A DNA stretch of 64,000 nucleotides. Source: Treponema sp. Its GTDB lineage: Bacteria; Spirochaetota; Spirochaetia; Treponematales; Breznakiellaceae. The stretch spans positions 1 through 64,000 of the forward strand of contig WRIV01000006.1 of the NCBI GenBank assembly GCA_009782555.1, given 5' to 3'. Below, in pieces: positions 8,130 to 17,988 of this stretch. The notes below the pieces were generated by a model, which was not told where the DNA came from, ran no database searches, and saw only the letters and a list, made by a program, of their open reading frames with translations. The stretch's first letter is position 1, and the number at the start of each line of letters is the position of its first letter. The position numbers were made by a program, and so were the translations under genes.

Positions 8130-10983
8130 CATTATCCGCATCTAGTGGTTTTGGTATATGACTATTCATTCCTGAAGAAAGCGCCTCTTCTATATCCTCT
8201 TTGTATGCATTTGCGGTCATGGCAATAATGGGAACAGTTTTAGAATCCAAACGATCCAGAAGTCGTATTTGTTTTGTTGCCTCATATCCGCCCATAACCG
8301 GCATTTGGACATCCATAAAAATGATGTCAAAATAGTTAACCGGGGTATTATTAAAGACATCAACCGCGACATGGCCGTTTTCCGCTTCTTCTATCTCAAC
8401 ACCGGTCTCCGACAGCATTTCCCTGACAATAATGCGGTTGATTTCTATATCTTCAACAAGAAGAATTTTTTTTCCCTCTAGATTTGCCATCGTATATCCA
8501 GCCGCTGTTTCTATTGTTTTTTCGCCCTTGTTAAAATTTAAGCTAAAATTAAAATTGGCGCCCTCTCCCGGCTTGCTTGTTACTTTGATAACTCCGCCCA
8601 TCATACCTACAAGATTCTGGCTTATGGAAAGTCCAAGCCCTGTGCCGCCGAATTTTGCCGCCACATGGCTGTCTGTTTGCTCAAAGGGAACAAAAAGTTT
8701 CCCCAGTTGATCTTCAGTCATGCCTATACCGGTATCGGATACGGAAAAATTTAAATTTATTTTTTTATTGCTTTCTTCCAAAACTCTTACCAAGAAAATA
8801 ATCTTTCCGCCCTCCGGGGTAAATTTGACCGCGTTACCGAGCAGGTTAATCAGAATCTGATTAAGCCTCAGTTTGTCCCCCATAAGGATCATATCACAAA
8901 ACTCGTCCTTGTTTGTTATGAAAGAAATATTTTTTTCCAGGCATCGCTGTTCGATAATTCCCGATACTTCGGCATAAGCTTCTTTTGCACTGAAAGGTTC
9001 AAGGGACAATTCAAGTTTGCCCGCATCAATTTTCGACATATCAAGGATATCATTTAATATGCCCAGAAGGTGATGAGATGAAGATAAAATTTGATTTATC
9101 GAGAAAAGGCTTTTCTCCGGTTCGGATATTGATTTTTTCGCAATGCCGGCCATGCCGATTATGGCATTCAAGGGCGTTCTGATTTCGTGGCTCATGGTGG
9201 CCAGAAAAATACTTTTTGATTTTGACGCTACCTGTGCCGCCTGGGTTTGAAGCTCCAGTTCATGGGTCCGGTCTTTAACAGTTTGATCAAGATTCCGGTT
9301 GAGTTTTCTGTTCTTTAACAATAAAATCATTGTCAGGATCAAAACCGCCACGGAAACCATGGCCATGATCATGAAAAAAGTTGATCGTTCCTGAGCTATT
9401 TTTTTTGTGTAATCATATCCATGGCTTACCCAATCCTCGGATATGATATTCATTTTTATATACCCTTGAGATTTATTGATTATGGAACACAATAATTCTT
9501 CGTCAATATTGAGTCCAAAATGAGAATCCATGGGAGTACCAAAACGGATATTAATTTTGTAGCCCGGTTTTTCCCGGTAATTTTGCTGCATAAACAGCAT
9601 ATATTCCGAGCCCATCATTAAATCAATTTCGCCGGATTCCAGGGCGTCCAGGGCTTCTATTTGGGTGTTATATCCGGTTACATTGTTATTATTAGGCAGC
9701 CAAAAATGATATTTATCTTCATAGGCCGATTTACTTATCACCCCCACCCTCGCCCGCACAACCTGATAAACCGCCAGATTTGGAAAATCTGATTTTGATA
9801 TGAGCGCATAATGAGCAGAGGCATATGGAATATCGGTCCAAAGAAAATGATCCCTGCGTTCTTCTGAATAAAGCAGCTGGGAAACCAGGGATACTTTTCC
9901 CGTGGCCAGCATATCAAGGATTTCTGACCAGGGTGTATTCTCATTATTAGCGGTTACAAATTCTATTCCCGTAAGGCCGCTTATTTCAGACAGAACATCG
10001 ACCGCTATCCCCTGAAATGCCTTTTCGGTTTTATTATAAAAACTGGCCGGGTAGTTATCATGCTCCAGAGCAACCTTCACGGTATTGCCATGGGCCGCCA
10101 AATTTGCGAGGTACGCCTGTTCTTCAACGGTAAAGGATTTGCTTAGTTTGAACCGCCCGTATTCTTCATTGCCTTCTTTGTAGAATTCGAACAGTTTGTC
10201 AATACCGCCCGCAGAAATGTATTTATTCACCGCGGTTATAATTACTTTTAGGTCGGGATTCGCCGTGGTCAACGAGACGGGAGTGTATACCAGGGGGAAA
10301 AATTCCTTTGAATAAAAAGTTCCGTATTCATCAAATAGCGGATCAATTACTCCCTCGGTTACAAAGGCGTCAATCTCCCCGGATTTCATCATTTCCGCCG
10401 CCTTTTCAAAGCTGTCTGTTTCCGTGATTACAAATGTTAATTCAGGATAATATTCCCTGATCACATCCGCATCTATGGCGCCCTTTAGGCTGCCAATGTT
10501 TAGCCCGGCAATATCCTTCTCCGTCAATATTTTATTACGTCCCAGATTTGTAAATATTCTTTGGGAGCGTTCTGCTATTGGATGGGTCATATAATAAAAT
10601 TGCATCCGGTCAGAAGTCGGGGTTAAATCGCCGGTAAAGTCAATTTGCCTGGAATCAATGCCTGAGATTAAGGACTCCCAATCGTAGATTTGCAGTACGA
10701 ATTCAATTTCGAAAAGAGCCGAAAGGAGCCGGCAAAATTTTGCCGCAAACCCGGCACAGGTCCCATCGGGCAGGATAAAGGCCTCTGTCTCCAGCATCTG
10801 CCCGTAGGAAAAGGTTTCCCGGGATTTTTTCAGAATCTCAATGCCGGCTATTTCTTCGCCGGTTATGCCTGGAATATCACGATAGGAAGTTATGGAATTA
10901 ATATCGCTGATCTTGGAGTTATTACAGGCTGCCAAGGCCAAAAGAAACGTCATGAGCAGCAGATGTGATACGTTTTTTTTCAT
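8095..10983 (-). CDS. hybrid sensor histidine kinase with two tandem periplasmic solute-binding (SBP_bac_3-like) domains, HisKA, HATPase and receiver
   Basis: FLATMSHEIRTPLNAIIG (H-box), GTGLGLSIS (G-box), receiver IIFMDVQMPVMGG; N-terminal signal peptide; ORF start taken at MKKNVSHLLL. Confidence 0.9.
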   Translation of the reverse strand: MKKNVSHLLLMTFLLALAACNNSKISDINSITSYRDIPGITGEEIAGIEILKKSRETFSYGQMLETEAFILPDGTCAGFAAKFCRLLSALFEIEFVLQIYDWESLISGIDSRQIDFTGDLTPTSDRMQFYYMTHPIAERSQRIFTNLGRNKILTEKDIAGLNIGSLKGAIDADVIREYYPELTFVITETDSFEKAAEMMKSGEIDAFVTEGVIDPLFDEYGTFYSKEFFPLVYTPVSLTTANPDLKVIITAVNKYISAGGIDKLFEFYKEGNEEYGRFKLSKSFTVEEQAYLANLAAHGNTVKVALEHDNYPASFYNKTEKAFQGIAVDVLSEISGLTGIEFVTANNENTPWSEILDMLATGKVSLVSQLLYSEERRDHFLWTDIPYASAHYALISKSDFPNLAVYQVVRARVGVISKSAYEDKYHFWLPNNNNVTGYNTQIEALDALESGEIDLMMGSEYMLFMQQNYREKPGYKINIRFGTPMDSHFGLNIDEELLCSIINKSQGYIKMNIISEDWVSHGYDYTKKIAQERSTFFMIMAMVSVAVLILTMILLLKNRKLNRNLDQTVKDRTHELELQTQAAQVASKSKSIFLATMSHEIRTPLNAIIGMAGIAKKSISEPEKSLFSINQILSSSHHLLGILNDILDMSKIDAGKLELSLEPFSAKEAYAEVSGIIEQRCLEKNISFITNKDEFCDMILMGDKLRLNQILINLLGNAVKFTPEGGKIIFLVRVLEESNKKINLNFSVSDTGIGMTEDQLGKLFVPFEQTDSHVAAKFGGTGLGLSISQNLVGMMGGVIKVTSKPGEGANFNFSLNFNKGEKTIETAAGYTMANLEGKKILLVEDIEINRIIVREMLSETGVEIEEAENGHVAVDVFNNTPVNYFDIIFMDVQMPVMGGYEATKQIRLLDRLDSKTVPIIAMTANAYKEDIEEALSSGMNSHIPKPLDADNVMAVLVKFVMP

Positions 10984-11124
10984 AAAAACAACTTTCTTAT
11001 GATGATAAATGACCAAGGCGGATCGGATCAAGACAGCGGTCACTGTTCACAAATTCATACAGCAGCACATTCCCCCTATCGGCAAGAAATAGGGCTGGAT
11101 TAAAGCAAAAAAATGAAAATCCTT

Positions 11125-11152
11125 TAAAGTTTAGGGAAGAAACTGCCGATAA
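11125..11152 (+). promoter_or_regulatory. sigma-28 (FliA/WhiG-type) flagellar promoter of the first flagellin gene
   Basis: TAAAGTTT-N12-GCCGATAA, near-consensus, 142 nt upstream of the start codon. Confidence 0.75.
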
Positions 11153-11251
11153 TAGAAATGGTGTATTCTTTCCGCTCTGTCCGCGGCGGAGTTATAGGTT
11201 TATACTCGTTCTCCCTACGAGTATCGGCCTGGCAGGAAAGAACTTAAACCG

Positions 11252-11271
11252 GGAAGACAGGGACGTCTTCC
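11252..11271 (+). promoter_or_regulatory. candidate CsrA-binding hairpin in flagellin leader
   Basis: GGAAGAC-AGGGAC-GTCTTCC, 7-bp stem with GGA in the loop, 12 nt before the SD. Confidence 0.5.
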
Positions 11272-11294
11272 ATCGACAATTCAAGGAGGATGAC

Positions 11295-12155
11295 ATGATC
11301 ATCAACCACAACCTCAGCGCAATGTTCGCTGACCGGTCTCTCAAGGTAACCAACGAGAGCCTCACCAAAAACATGGAAAAACTCTCCTCGGGTCTCCGCA
11401 TTAACCGTGCGGGTGACGATGCATCGGGTTTGGCGGTTTCTGAAAAACTGCGAAGCCAGATTCGGGGCTTAAACCAAGCCTCGACCAACGCCACCAACGG
11501 CATCTCTTTTATCCAGGTAACTGAAGCGTACCTTCAGGAAAGCCAGGATATCATCCAAAGGATGAGGGAACTTGCCGTCCAGGCGGCCAACGGCATCTAT
11601 TCTGAAGAAGACCGGATGTACATTCAGGTGGAAATTTCCCAGTTAGTGGACGAAGTTGACCGGATTGCAAGCCATGCCCAATTTAACGGCATGAATATGC
11701 TTACCGGCCGTTTTGCCCGGCTAATGGGAGACAACATGGTTACCGCCTCCATGTGGCTCCATATCGGTGCCAATATGGATCAGCGGAAACAGATTTTTAT
11801 CGGCACCATGACCGCATCTGCTCTGGGAGTCAAAAATATAGGAGACGGCAGTTTCCTTACCATTGCTACCCCCGATGATGCCAACCGGGCCATCGGCGTC
11901 CTGGACGAAGCCCTTAAGATGATAAATAAACAAAGGGCAGACCTGGGAGCCTACCAGAACCGTCTGGAACATGCCGTCCGGGGTCTGGACATCGGCGCCG
12001 AAAATATGCAGGCCTCAGAATCCAGGATCCGGGATACCAATATGGCCAACCAGACCGTTAAGTATGTCACCGACCAGATTCTGAACAGCGCCGGAACCGC
12101 CATGCTGGCCCAGGCAAACCAGCGGGCAAATTCGGTCTTGCAACTTTTACAATAA
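11295..12155 (+). CDS. flaB: flagellin (FlaB-type core filament protein)
   Basis: [23 protein letters not shown]...[26 protein letters not shown]-terminal [10 protein letters not shown]...LAQANQ. Confidence 0.97.
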   Translation: MIINHNLSAMFADRSLKVTNESLTKNMEKLSSGLRINRAGDDASGLAVSEKLRSQIRGLNQASTNATNGISFIQVTEAYLQESQDIIQRMRELAVQAANGIYSEEDRMYIQVEISQLVDEVDRIASHAQFNGMNMLTGRFARLMGDNMVTASMWLHIGANMDQRKQIFIGTMTASALGVKNIGDGSFLTIATPDDANRAIGVLDEALKMINKQRADLGAYQNRLEHAVRGLDIGAENMQASESRIRDTNMANQTVKYVTDQILNSAGTAMLAQANQRANSVLQLLQ

Positions 12156-12186
12156 CGGTGTATATTGTAAGTTGAGGGGAACTGTC

Positions 12187-12213
12187 CTCAAGGGTCCCCA
12201 AGGGACCCTTGAG
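12187..12213 (+). terminator. intrinsic terminator-like hairpin after first flagellin
   Basis: CTCAAGGGTCCC-CAA-GGGACCCTTGAG perfect 12-bp stem followed by TTGTTTCC. Confidence 0.65.
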
Positions 12214-12230
12214 TTGTTTCCTTGAGTTCT

Positions 12231-12259
12231 TTGAAAAATACCCAAATTCCGTTTAATTT
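12231..12259 (+). promoter_or_regulatory. possible sigma-70 promoter of second flagellin
   Basis: TTGAAA-N17-TAATTT. Confidence 0.35.
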
Positions 12260-12393
12260 ATGGGATTTCCATGGGTAACATACGGCGGTACGGATCTGAT
12301 TGCCGGGACAACGGGATCAGCTTCGTTCTGTCCAGGGTAAGGGGCAGGATCGGCGCGATCCTCCTGTCCCCTGCTCCCCGTATGGAACGGCTT

Positions 12394-12408
12394 CGGCAAG
12401 GATTGCCG
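12394..12408 (+). promoter_or_regulatory. candidate CsrA-binding hairpin in second flagellin leader
   Basis: CGGCA-AGGAT-TGCCG stem-loop with AGGA in loop, 15 nt before the SD. Confidence 0.5.
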
Positions 12409-12434
12409 GGGCTAACTACTCATGGAGGGTTATT

Positions 12435-13289
12435 ATGATTATCAATCACAACATGAGCGCCATGTATGCCGATCGCCAATTGGGAATCACCAATCTCGAT
12501 GTAGCCAAGAGTATCGAAAAACTCAGCTCCGGGATGAAGATTAACCGGGCGGGAGATGACGCTTCCGGTCTTGCGGTATCCGAAAAACTACGGAGCCAGA
12601 TCCGGGGGCTTAATCAGGCTGAGCGCAACATCCAGAACGGCGTATCATTTATCCAGGCTACCGAAGGTTATCTTCAGGAAACCCAGGATATTCTGCATCG
12701 CCTGCGGGAACTGTCGGTGCAGTCCGCCAACGGCATCTATTCCGACGAAGACCGTATGCAGATTCAGGTAGAAGTTTCCCAGTTGGTCGATGAAATCAAC
12801 CGTATTGCGAGCCATGCTCAATTTAACGGTATGAACATGCTGACAGGGGCTTTTGCCCAGGAATCCGCCGTTAACCGGGTTATGCAGTTCCAGGTGGGAG
12901 CCAATATGGACCAGAACAAACAGGTCTTTATCGGCACCATGACCGCCTCCGCTCTGGGTTTGGCAACCAACCAGGGAGAAATGGGAGTACTTTCCATTGC
13001 TACCCCGGAAGAAGCCAACCAGACCATCGGGATGGTGGATTCGGCGCTTAAGCTGGTATCCAAGCAGCGGGCGGATCTGGGTGCTTACCAGAACCGTTTT
13101 GAAATGGCTGCCAAAGGCGTAGCTGTAGCTTCGGAAAATCTCCAGGCTGCTGAATCCCGGATTCGGGATACCAACATGGCATCAGAAATGGTGGCCTACA
13201 CCAAGGACTCCATTCTGAACCAGGCTGGAACCGCCATGCTGGCCCAGGCCAACACCAGGACCCAATCGGTTCTGCAGCTGCTCGGTTAG
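12435..13289 (+). CDS. flaB: flagellin (FlaB-type core filament protein)
   Basis: [17 protein letters not shown]... start at 12435 after GGAGGG SD; the supplied ORF's 45 aa upstream extension is not flagellin-like. Confidence 0.97.
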   Translation: MIINHNMSAMYADRQLGITNLDVAKSIEKLSSGMKINRAGDDASGLAVSEKLRSQIRGLNQAERNIQNGVSFIQATEGYLQETQDILHRLRELSVQSANGIYSDEDRMQIQVEVSQLVDEINRIASHAQFNGMNMLTGAFAQESAVNRVMQFQVGANMDQNKQVFIGTMTASALGLATNQGEMGVLSIATPEEANQTIGMVDSALKLVSKQRADLGAYQNRFEMAAKGVAVASENLQAAESRIRDTNMASEMVAYTKDSILNQAGTAMLAQANTRTQSVLQLLG

Positions 13290-13390
13290 AACAAACTTTT
13301 CAAGAGACCTCTGGACGTCGTCTTTTGAAAAGCTGAGGATTCATAACAACGTATTTGTTTTTATCGAATCCCAACTGTAGCAATCGAAGA

Positions 13391-13418
13391 AAGGGGGAAG
13401 CTCGCGCCCTTCCCCCTT
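13391..13418 (+). terminator. terminator-like hairpin after second flagellin
   Basis: AAGGGGGAAG ... CTTCCCCCTT followed by CTTCTC. Confidence 0.5.
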
Positions 13419-13477
13419 CTTCTCAAGTAAGTTTTCTGTCCTGGTACGCCGGGCAGAAATGCACATGGAGGTGAATT

Positions 13478-13837
13478 ATGACTATACAAGTTGCCGGTAC
13501 GGGAAACGGATATTCCCCGGCAGAACTTACCCAGGAAAGGATCGCTGTGCAGGCCAAAACTGCCGAAACACGGGTGGTTTTGGAAAATGCCCACGAATCT
13601 GAACAGCAAAACCAGCACAAACCGCTCCCTGAGATCATGGCGGATCTGGAAATGATAACCGTTGCTTTTAGCAAAAAGCTTAAATTTGAGGTAAACCATC
13701 AATCCAATGATGTTACCGTAAAGGTTATCGACCCGGAAACCGATAAGGTGATTAAGGTCCTTCCGCCCAAAGAACTGCAGCGGCTCCATTCCCGCCTTAA
13801 GGAAACCATAGGGTTCCTGTTCGACGAGCGGATATAG
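13478..13837 (+). CDS. flaG: FlaG family protein
   Basis: LKFEVNHQSNDVTVKVIDPETDKVIKVLPPKELQRL matches FlaG C-terminal signature. Confidence 0.88.
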   Translation: MTIQVAGTGNGYSPAELTQERIAVQAKTAETRVVLENAHESEQQNQHKPLPEIMADLEMITVAFSKKLKFEVNHQSNDVTVKVIDPETDKVIKVLPPKELQRLHSRLKETIGFLFDERI

Positions 13838-13932
13838 CCAGATATTACTAACCTGTAATAATAATCATTATGAGTAATGAGCATTACGGGTGATGCGCAT
13901 TACGAATGATGGCATTATGCAGTAATATCTGG
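13838..13932 (+). repeat. nested palindromic repeat array in the flaG-fliD intergenic region
   Basis: Outer perfect 12-bp inverted repeat CCAGATATTACT/AGTAATATCTGG enclosing four ~15-16 nt CATTAYGRRTRATG-like units, themselves short palindromes. Confidence 0.75.
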
Positions 13933-13971
13933 CCCGTGCCAAAGGGGCACTGTCGGCCTTTAGGGGGGGTT

Positions 13972-15984
13972 ATGTCCGACATCTACATACCCGGAATTAA
14001 GAGCCGGTTTGACACAAACAACCTCATCGAAAAATTGATGGAGGTTGAACGTATTCCCAGGGACAGAGCTGAAAAGCAGATCGAAACCCTTCAATCCGAA
14101 AAGGAATACTGGCAGGAAATGGGACGCCGTGTTAATTCTCTTAGGGAAAGCGCCCGGTTTTTGTATTCTTTTCAAAATCCGTTTTCCGAACGCAGCGCCC
14201 GGTCTTCCGATACTACGGCCCTGACTGCTACTGCCAACAGACAGGCGGTGGAACAGGAACGGTCCTTTACTATTAAGCAAGTCGCCAAGGCTGACCGTTT
14301 TCTCTCCGATCCCCTTGATCCTTCCTTTAAGGTGGAAGCAGGAAAATACACCTTTAAAATAGGAAATGACGAGATTACCCTCGATTATCGCGGAGGATCT
14401 CTTAAAGATTTTTCAGAAATTCTTAACCGCCGGGGCCGAGGAAAGCTCCAAACCAGCGTTATCAATGTGGAAGCAGGAAAACAGTCCCTGCTTGTAGAAT
14501 CCCTTGTCACCGGTGCGGAAAACCGCCTTGCTTTTTCCGATACCGCCGAAGATCTGGCCCGTAAAACAGGGATTTCAGGAAAAACTCCCCCCGCTGGTCC
14601 TTCCCTGCCGGACCGGGTTGCTGTAACTGAAGATATCCTGACGATAAAGGCCGGCGAAAAAACCGCCCTTGTCTTTTCCCAGGATGCCCGGGAGCTGGGA
14701 GTCCAACAGGGCATGGTCCTTAGTTTTGAAACCTCCACCAGGATAATGCCCGCAGATACCCAAACTACACCGGTGCCTTTGGGACCAGAAATTCCCGGAG
14801 CAGGGGCGGTAAGCTACCGCGGTATCACCATAGAAAATGACCCTTCCTCCGTACCTCTCCCCAAGCGGGATGTACCCTCCGCACCGCCCAGGGTGGACGA
14901 CATGGCCTTTCTTTCCTTAAAATTTACTGACGGTAGTTCTGCTGCCCTTCCGCTAATCCAGGATTCTTCCGGATTTATCCCCGGTAAAATTAATCTGGAC
15001 GATGTAGCCGGGGGCAGAACCCTAGCCTCCCTGGAAATTACCAATAACAATACCAGCCGGGATTTTTCCATCCGGAATGTGGCAGTCTCCAATCCCGATC
15101 CAAAACCGGAATTTAAATCAAGTAATGTCCTTTCCAGCGCCCAGGATGCCATTGTTGTTATGGAGGGGATTGAAATAAAACGCTCCACTAATGAAATCAG
15201 CGATCTGATCCCCGGAGTTACCATTTTTGCCAAAGCCCCTACGGATATACCGGTAACGCTGAATATTGAACCGGATCGGGAAGCAATCAAAGAAGCCATT
15301 GTCACCCTGGTGGGAAACTATAACCGGCTTATGGGAGAACTAAACGTCCTTACCCGAACGGATGACCGGGTCCTCCAGGAGCTCACCTATCTGACCCCCG
15401 ATGAACGGGCGGAAATGAAAAAACGGCTGGGGGCTTTTTCAGGCGATACCATGCTGAACCAGTTTAAAAGCCGCCTCCAACAGGCGGTTACCAATGCCTA
15501 CCTTACCGAGGCGGAACAGGAGCTTTCTATGCTGGCGCAAATCGGCATAGGCACGGACTTGCGCCGGACCGGCGCCACCACCGGCTATGATCCTGCCCGG
15601 CTCCGAGGGTATCTGGAAATAGATGAAAAATTGCTTGATGCGGCGCTGGAAAGAGATCTGAGGCCCATTCAACAGCTTTTTGGCTATGATACAACCGGTG
15701 ATCTGCTTGCCGATTCCGGAATTGCCTTTACCCTGGATGCCCTGGCCAGACCCTATGTTGAGACCGGGGGAGTTATTGCCTTAAAAACTGGAACCATCGA
15801 TTCCAAGATTGGACAAGAAGAGCGCCGGATAGCGACACTGGACCGGCAGTTGGAAGCAAAAGAAGCGTCCCTCCAACGGCAGTACGGCAACATGGAAAGT
15901 GCCTTTAACCGGATGGAAAAAATGGGCACCGCCCTGGATAACTTCAGCAGGCAGGCAAATTCAATTAATAACAGCCGCCGGTAG
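13972..15984 (+). CDS. fliD: flagellar filament cap protein FliD
   Basis: MSDIYIPGIKSRFDTNNLIEKLMEVERIPRDRAEKQIETLQ; FliD N- and C-terminal architecture; start at 13972 after GGGGGG SD. Confidence 0.92.
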   Translation: MSDIYIPGIKSRFDTNNLIEKLMEVERIPRDRAEKQIETLQSEKEYWQEMGRRVNSLRESARFLYSFQNPFSERSARSSDTTALTATANRQAVEQERSFTIKQVAKADRFLSDPLDPSFKVEAGKYTFKIGNDEITLDYRGGSLKDFSEILNRRGRGKLQTSVINVEAGKQSLLVESLVTGAENRLAFSDTAEDLARKTGISGKTPPAGPSLPDRVAVTEDILTIKAGEKTALVFSQDARELGVQQGMVLSFETSTRIMPADTQTTPVPLGPEIPGAGAVSYRGITIENDPSSVPLPKRDVPSAPPRVDDMAFLSLKFTDGSSAALPLIQDSSGFIPGKINLDDVAGGRTLASLEITNNNTSRDFSIRNVAVSNPDPKPEFKSSNVLSSAQDAIVVMEGIEIKRSTNEISDLIPGVTIFAKAPTDIPVTLNIEPDREAIKEAIVTLVGNYNRLMGELNVLTRTDDRVLQELTYLTPDERAEMKKRLGAFSGDTMLNQFKSRLQQAVTNAYLTEAEQELSMLAQIGIGTDLRRTGATTGYDPARLRGYLEIDEKLLDAALERDLRPIQQLFGYDTTGDLLADSGIAFTLDALARPYVETGGVIALKTGTIDSKIGQEERRIATLDRQLEAKEASLQRQYGNMESAFNRMEKMGTALDNFSRQANSINNSRR

Positions 15985-15991
15985 TCTGCTT

Positions 15992-16855
15992 ATGGAAATT
16001 AACATTAACGGAAAAGCCGCCGACATTACCCTGGAATCGGAAAAAACGGTGGGGGAAGTGTTAATGGGAATCCAGCAGTGGCTTTCGGAATTGGGTCTTT
16101 TTGTAAGCGGCCTTACCATAGATGGAAAAGCCTACGGTTCCCGTTCCATGGACGATGCCTTTATCCTGTCTTTGGAAAACCTTTCCTCCCTGGATATCAA
16201 AACCTCCGGCTGGGCGGATCTGATGATGGAAGCCCTTCTTGGCCTTAAGGAGGACCTGGTATTTTACGAATCCCAAAACAGCGAAGAACGTCAAAACAGC
16301 CGCCAGCACTGGGAAAAGTCCGCCCCTGCCCTATTTTTTAGGGAACATGATCCGGACTTATACCAAACGGCCTTAAAAACCCTGGATGGCGTTTCTTTTT
16401 CCCCCGCCGAAACCATGGCCCTTGTTCTGGAACGGATCAGGGAAATTGAAAATCCGGCCCGGGAAATGGCCGCCCTGAGTCCCTTGAGCGAGGAAATTGC
16501 CAAACGGCTGGAAGATCTGCCGTTGGATATGCAAACCGGGAAGGATCCAAGAGCGGCGGAAACAATTACCCTTTTTTCTTCTCTGGTAGAAAAACTCTTC
16601 CGCATAATAGTTCTGATTAAGTATTTTGGAACCGATATTGAAAGTATAGAGGTTCCACAAATGGATGGGTTTGAAAAAACAAATTTAAAGGAATTTATCA
16701 CCGACTTCAGCGCCGCTTTAAAGGAAATTATTTCCGCTTATGAAAACAAGGATACCATTCTGGTGGGTGATTTGGCTGAATATGAATTGTCTCCAAGGTT
16801 GCGGGCTCTGACTTCGGCACTATGCGGTATTAAACCGGAGAGGAGACCGGTATGA
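15992..16855 (+). CDS. hypothetical protein in flagellar cluster
   Basis: MEININGKAADITLESEKTVGEVL...; start inferred at 15992 within the supplied ORF. Confidence 0.6.
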   Translation: MEININGKAADITLESEKTVGEVLMGIQQWLSELGLFVSGLTIDGKAYGSRSMDDAFILSLENLSSLDIKTSGWADLMMEALLGLKEDLVFYESQNSEERQNSRQHWEKSAPALFFREHDPDLYQTALKTLDGVSFSPAETMALVLERIREIENPAREMAALSPLSEEIAKRLEDLPLDMQTGKDPRAAETITLFSSLVEKLFRIIVLIKYFGTDIESIEVPQMDGFEKTNLKEFITDFSAALKEIISAYENKDTILVGDLAEYELSPRLRALTSALCGIKPERRPV

Positions 16856-17955
16856 TTTTATTTTTGCTTCAGCAAAGGGTTCAATACTTTAAAGACGACG
16901 ATCCTGTGGGAGGGACCATACTTCTGGTGGGGTTAGGGGTTATCTTAGTAATTGGCTTGCTTTCCAGTATCATAAAAAACGGATTGGGTCTTAAAGCAGG
17001 CTCCAAGGGCGGCAAAGGAAGCAGTACTCCCCGGCATTTTTCATTTTTTGCCCTGCGCCGGGTGGCAAAAGATTATGGGCTAAATAACGATCAAACCAAG
17101 GTGTTGGAATATGTCTTAAAAAGCAACGGTGTCGTTGATCCCGAGCGAACAGTGGAAAATCCCACGGTTCTGGATAAACATTTTAAGAGGGCTTTTAAGC
17201 AAATTGAAAGAGCTGCCGGTTCAGAAGAAGAAGCCCAGCAGAAACTTGCCGTGCTTTTTTCTGTCCGGAATACCATCGATGTCCGCCACAATACCAGTCC
17301 CGGCGCTCCTGCCACTCAGAGTCTTTCTTCAGGCATGGCAGCGGTCCTTTCGGTAAATCAAGACTCCTTTCCGGTAAAGGTCATTTCCTCCAAAACTGAC
17401 AGGGTCGTGGTGGAATGCCCCCGCAGCGCTGTAGGCAGCGTAATCAAATTCCCCAGGGGAACAAAAGTAAATCTGGCGTTCTTTACCAAAAACAGCAAAG
17501 GATTTTCCTTCGACAGTCAGGTTATCGACAAGGCTGATACCTCCTATGGTCCGGCATTGCATCTTACCCGGAACAGACAGGCTAAAGCCATGACCCAGCG
17601 CCGGTTCAGAAGAAAGCAGGCGATATTAAACTGTGACTTTTTCATGGTCCATCTGGAGGATACCAAAAGCAAAAAACCCCGGATGGTTGTAGAAAACCGG
17701 CGAATGAAGGGCAGCATTACGGATATTTCCATCGGCGGCTTAGCCATGAAAACCCAATACCCGCTTTCTGCAGGTTCCCGGTTAAAAATTGAATTAGACT
17801 ATTCCTCAAATGCACCGCCTGTAGCGGTCCTTGGCCAAATACTCCGGATAAACCGCAGCGGCATAGCCAATACGGTAATTCATGTAAAATTTCTCAAAGT
17901 TCCCCGAAAAGCCATGAATGCCATTAATTCTCTGGTCTTTGAATACGGAGATTGA
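16852..17955 (+). CDS. membrane-anchored PilZ (c-di-GMP receptor) protein
   Basis: N-terminal TM; RRFRRKQ (RxxxR) followed by TDISIGGLAMKT (D/NxSxxG). Confidence 0.82.
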   Translation: MILFLLQQRVQYFKDDDPVGGTILLVGLGVILVIGLLSSIIKNGLGLKAGSKGGKGSSTPRHFSFFALRRVAKDYGLNNDQTKVLEYVLKSNGVVDPERTVENPTVLDKHFKRAFKQIERAAGSEEEAQQKLAVLFSVRNTIDVRHNTSPGAPATQSLSSGMAAVLSVNQDSFPVKVISSKTDRVVVECPRSAVGSVIKFPRGTKVNLAFFTKNSKGFSFDSQVIDKADTSYGPALHLTRNRQAKAMTQRRFRRKQAILNCDFFMVHLEDTKSKKPRMVVENRRMKGSITDISIGGLAMKTQYPLSAGSRLKIELDYSSNAPPVAVLGQILRINRSGIANTVIHVKFLKVPRKAMNAINSLVFEYGD

Positions 17956-17988
17956 AACAATTTTCCACATCAGGGTATAATAGCCATA

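Noticed and set aside
12300-12434. 45 aa N-terminal extension of the second flagellin in the ORF track
   Set aside because: Flagellin starts at MIINHN with its own SD; the upstream sequence is structured leader.
13361-13789. minus-strand ORFs opposite flaG and its leader
   Set aside because: Shadow ORFs of flaG; no family resemblance.
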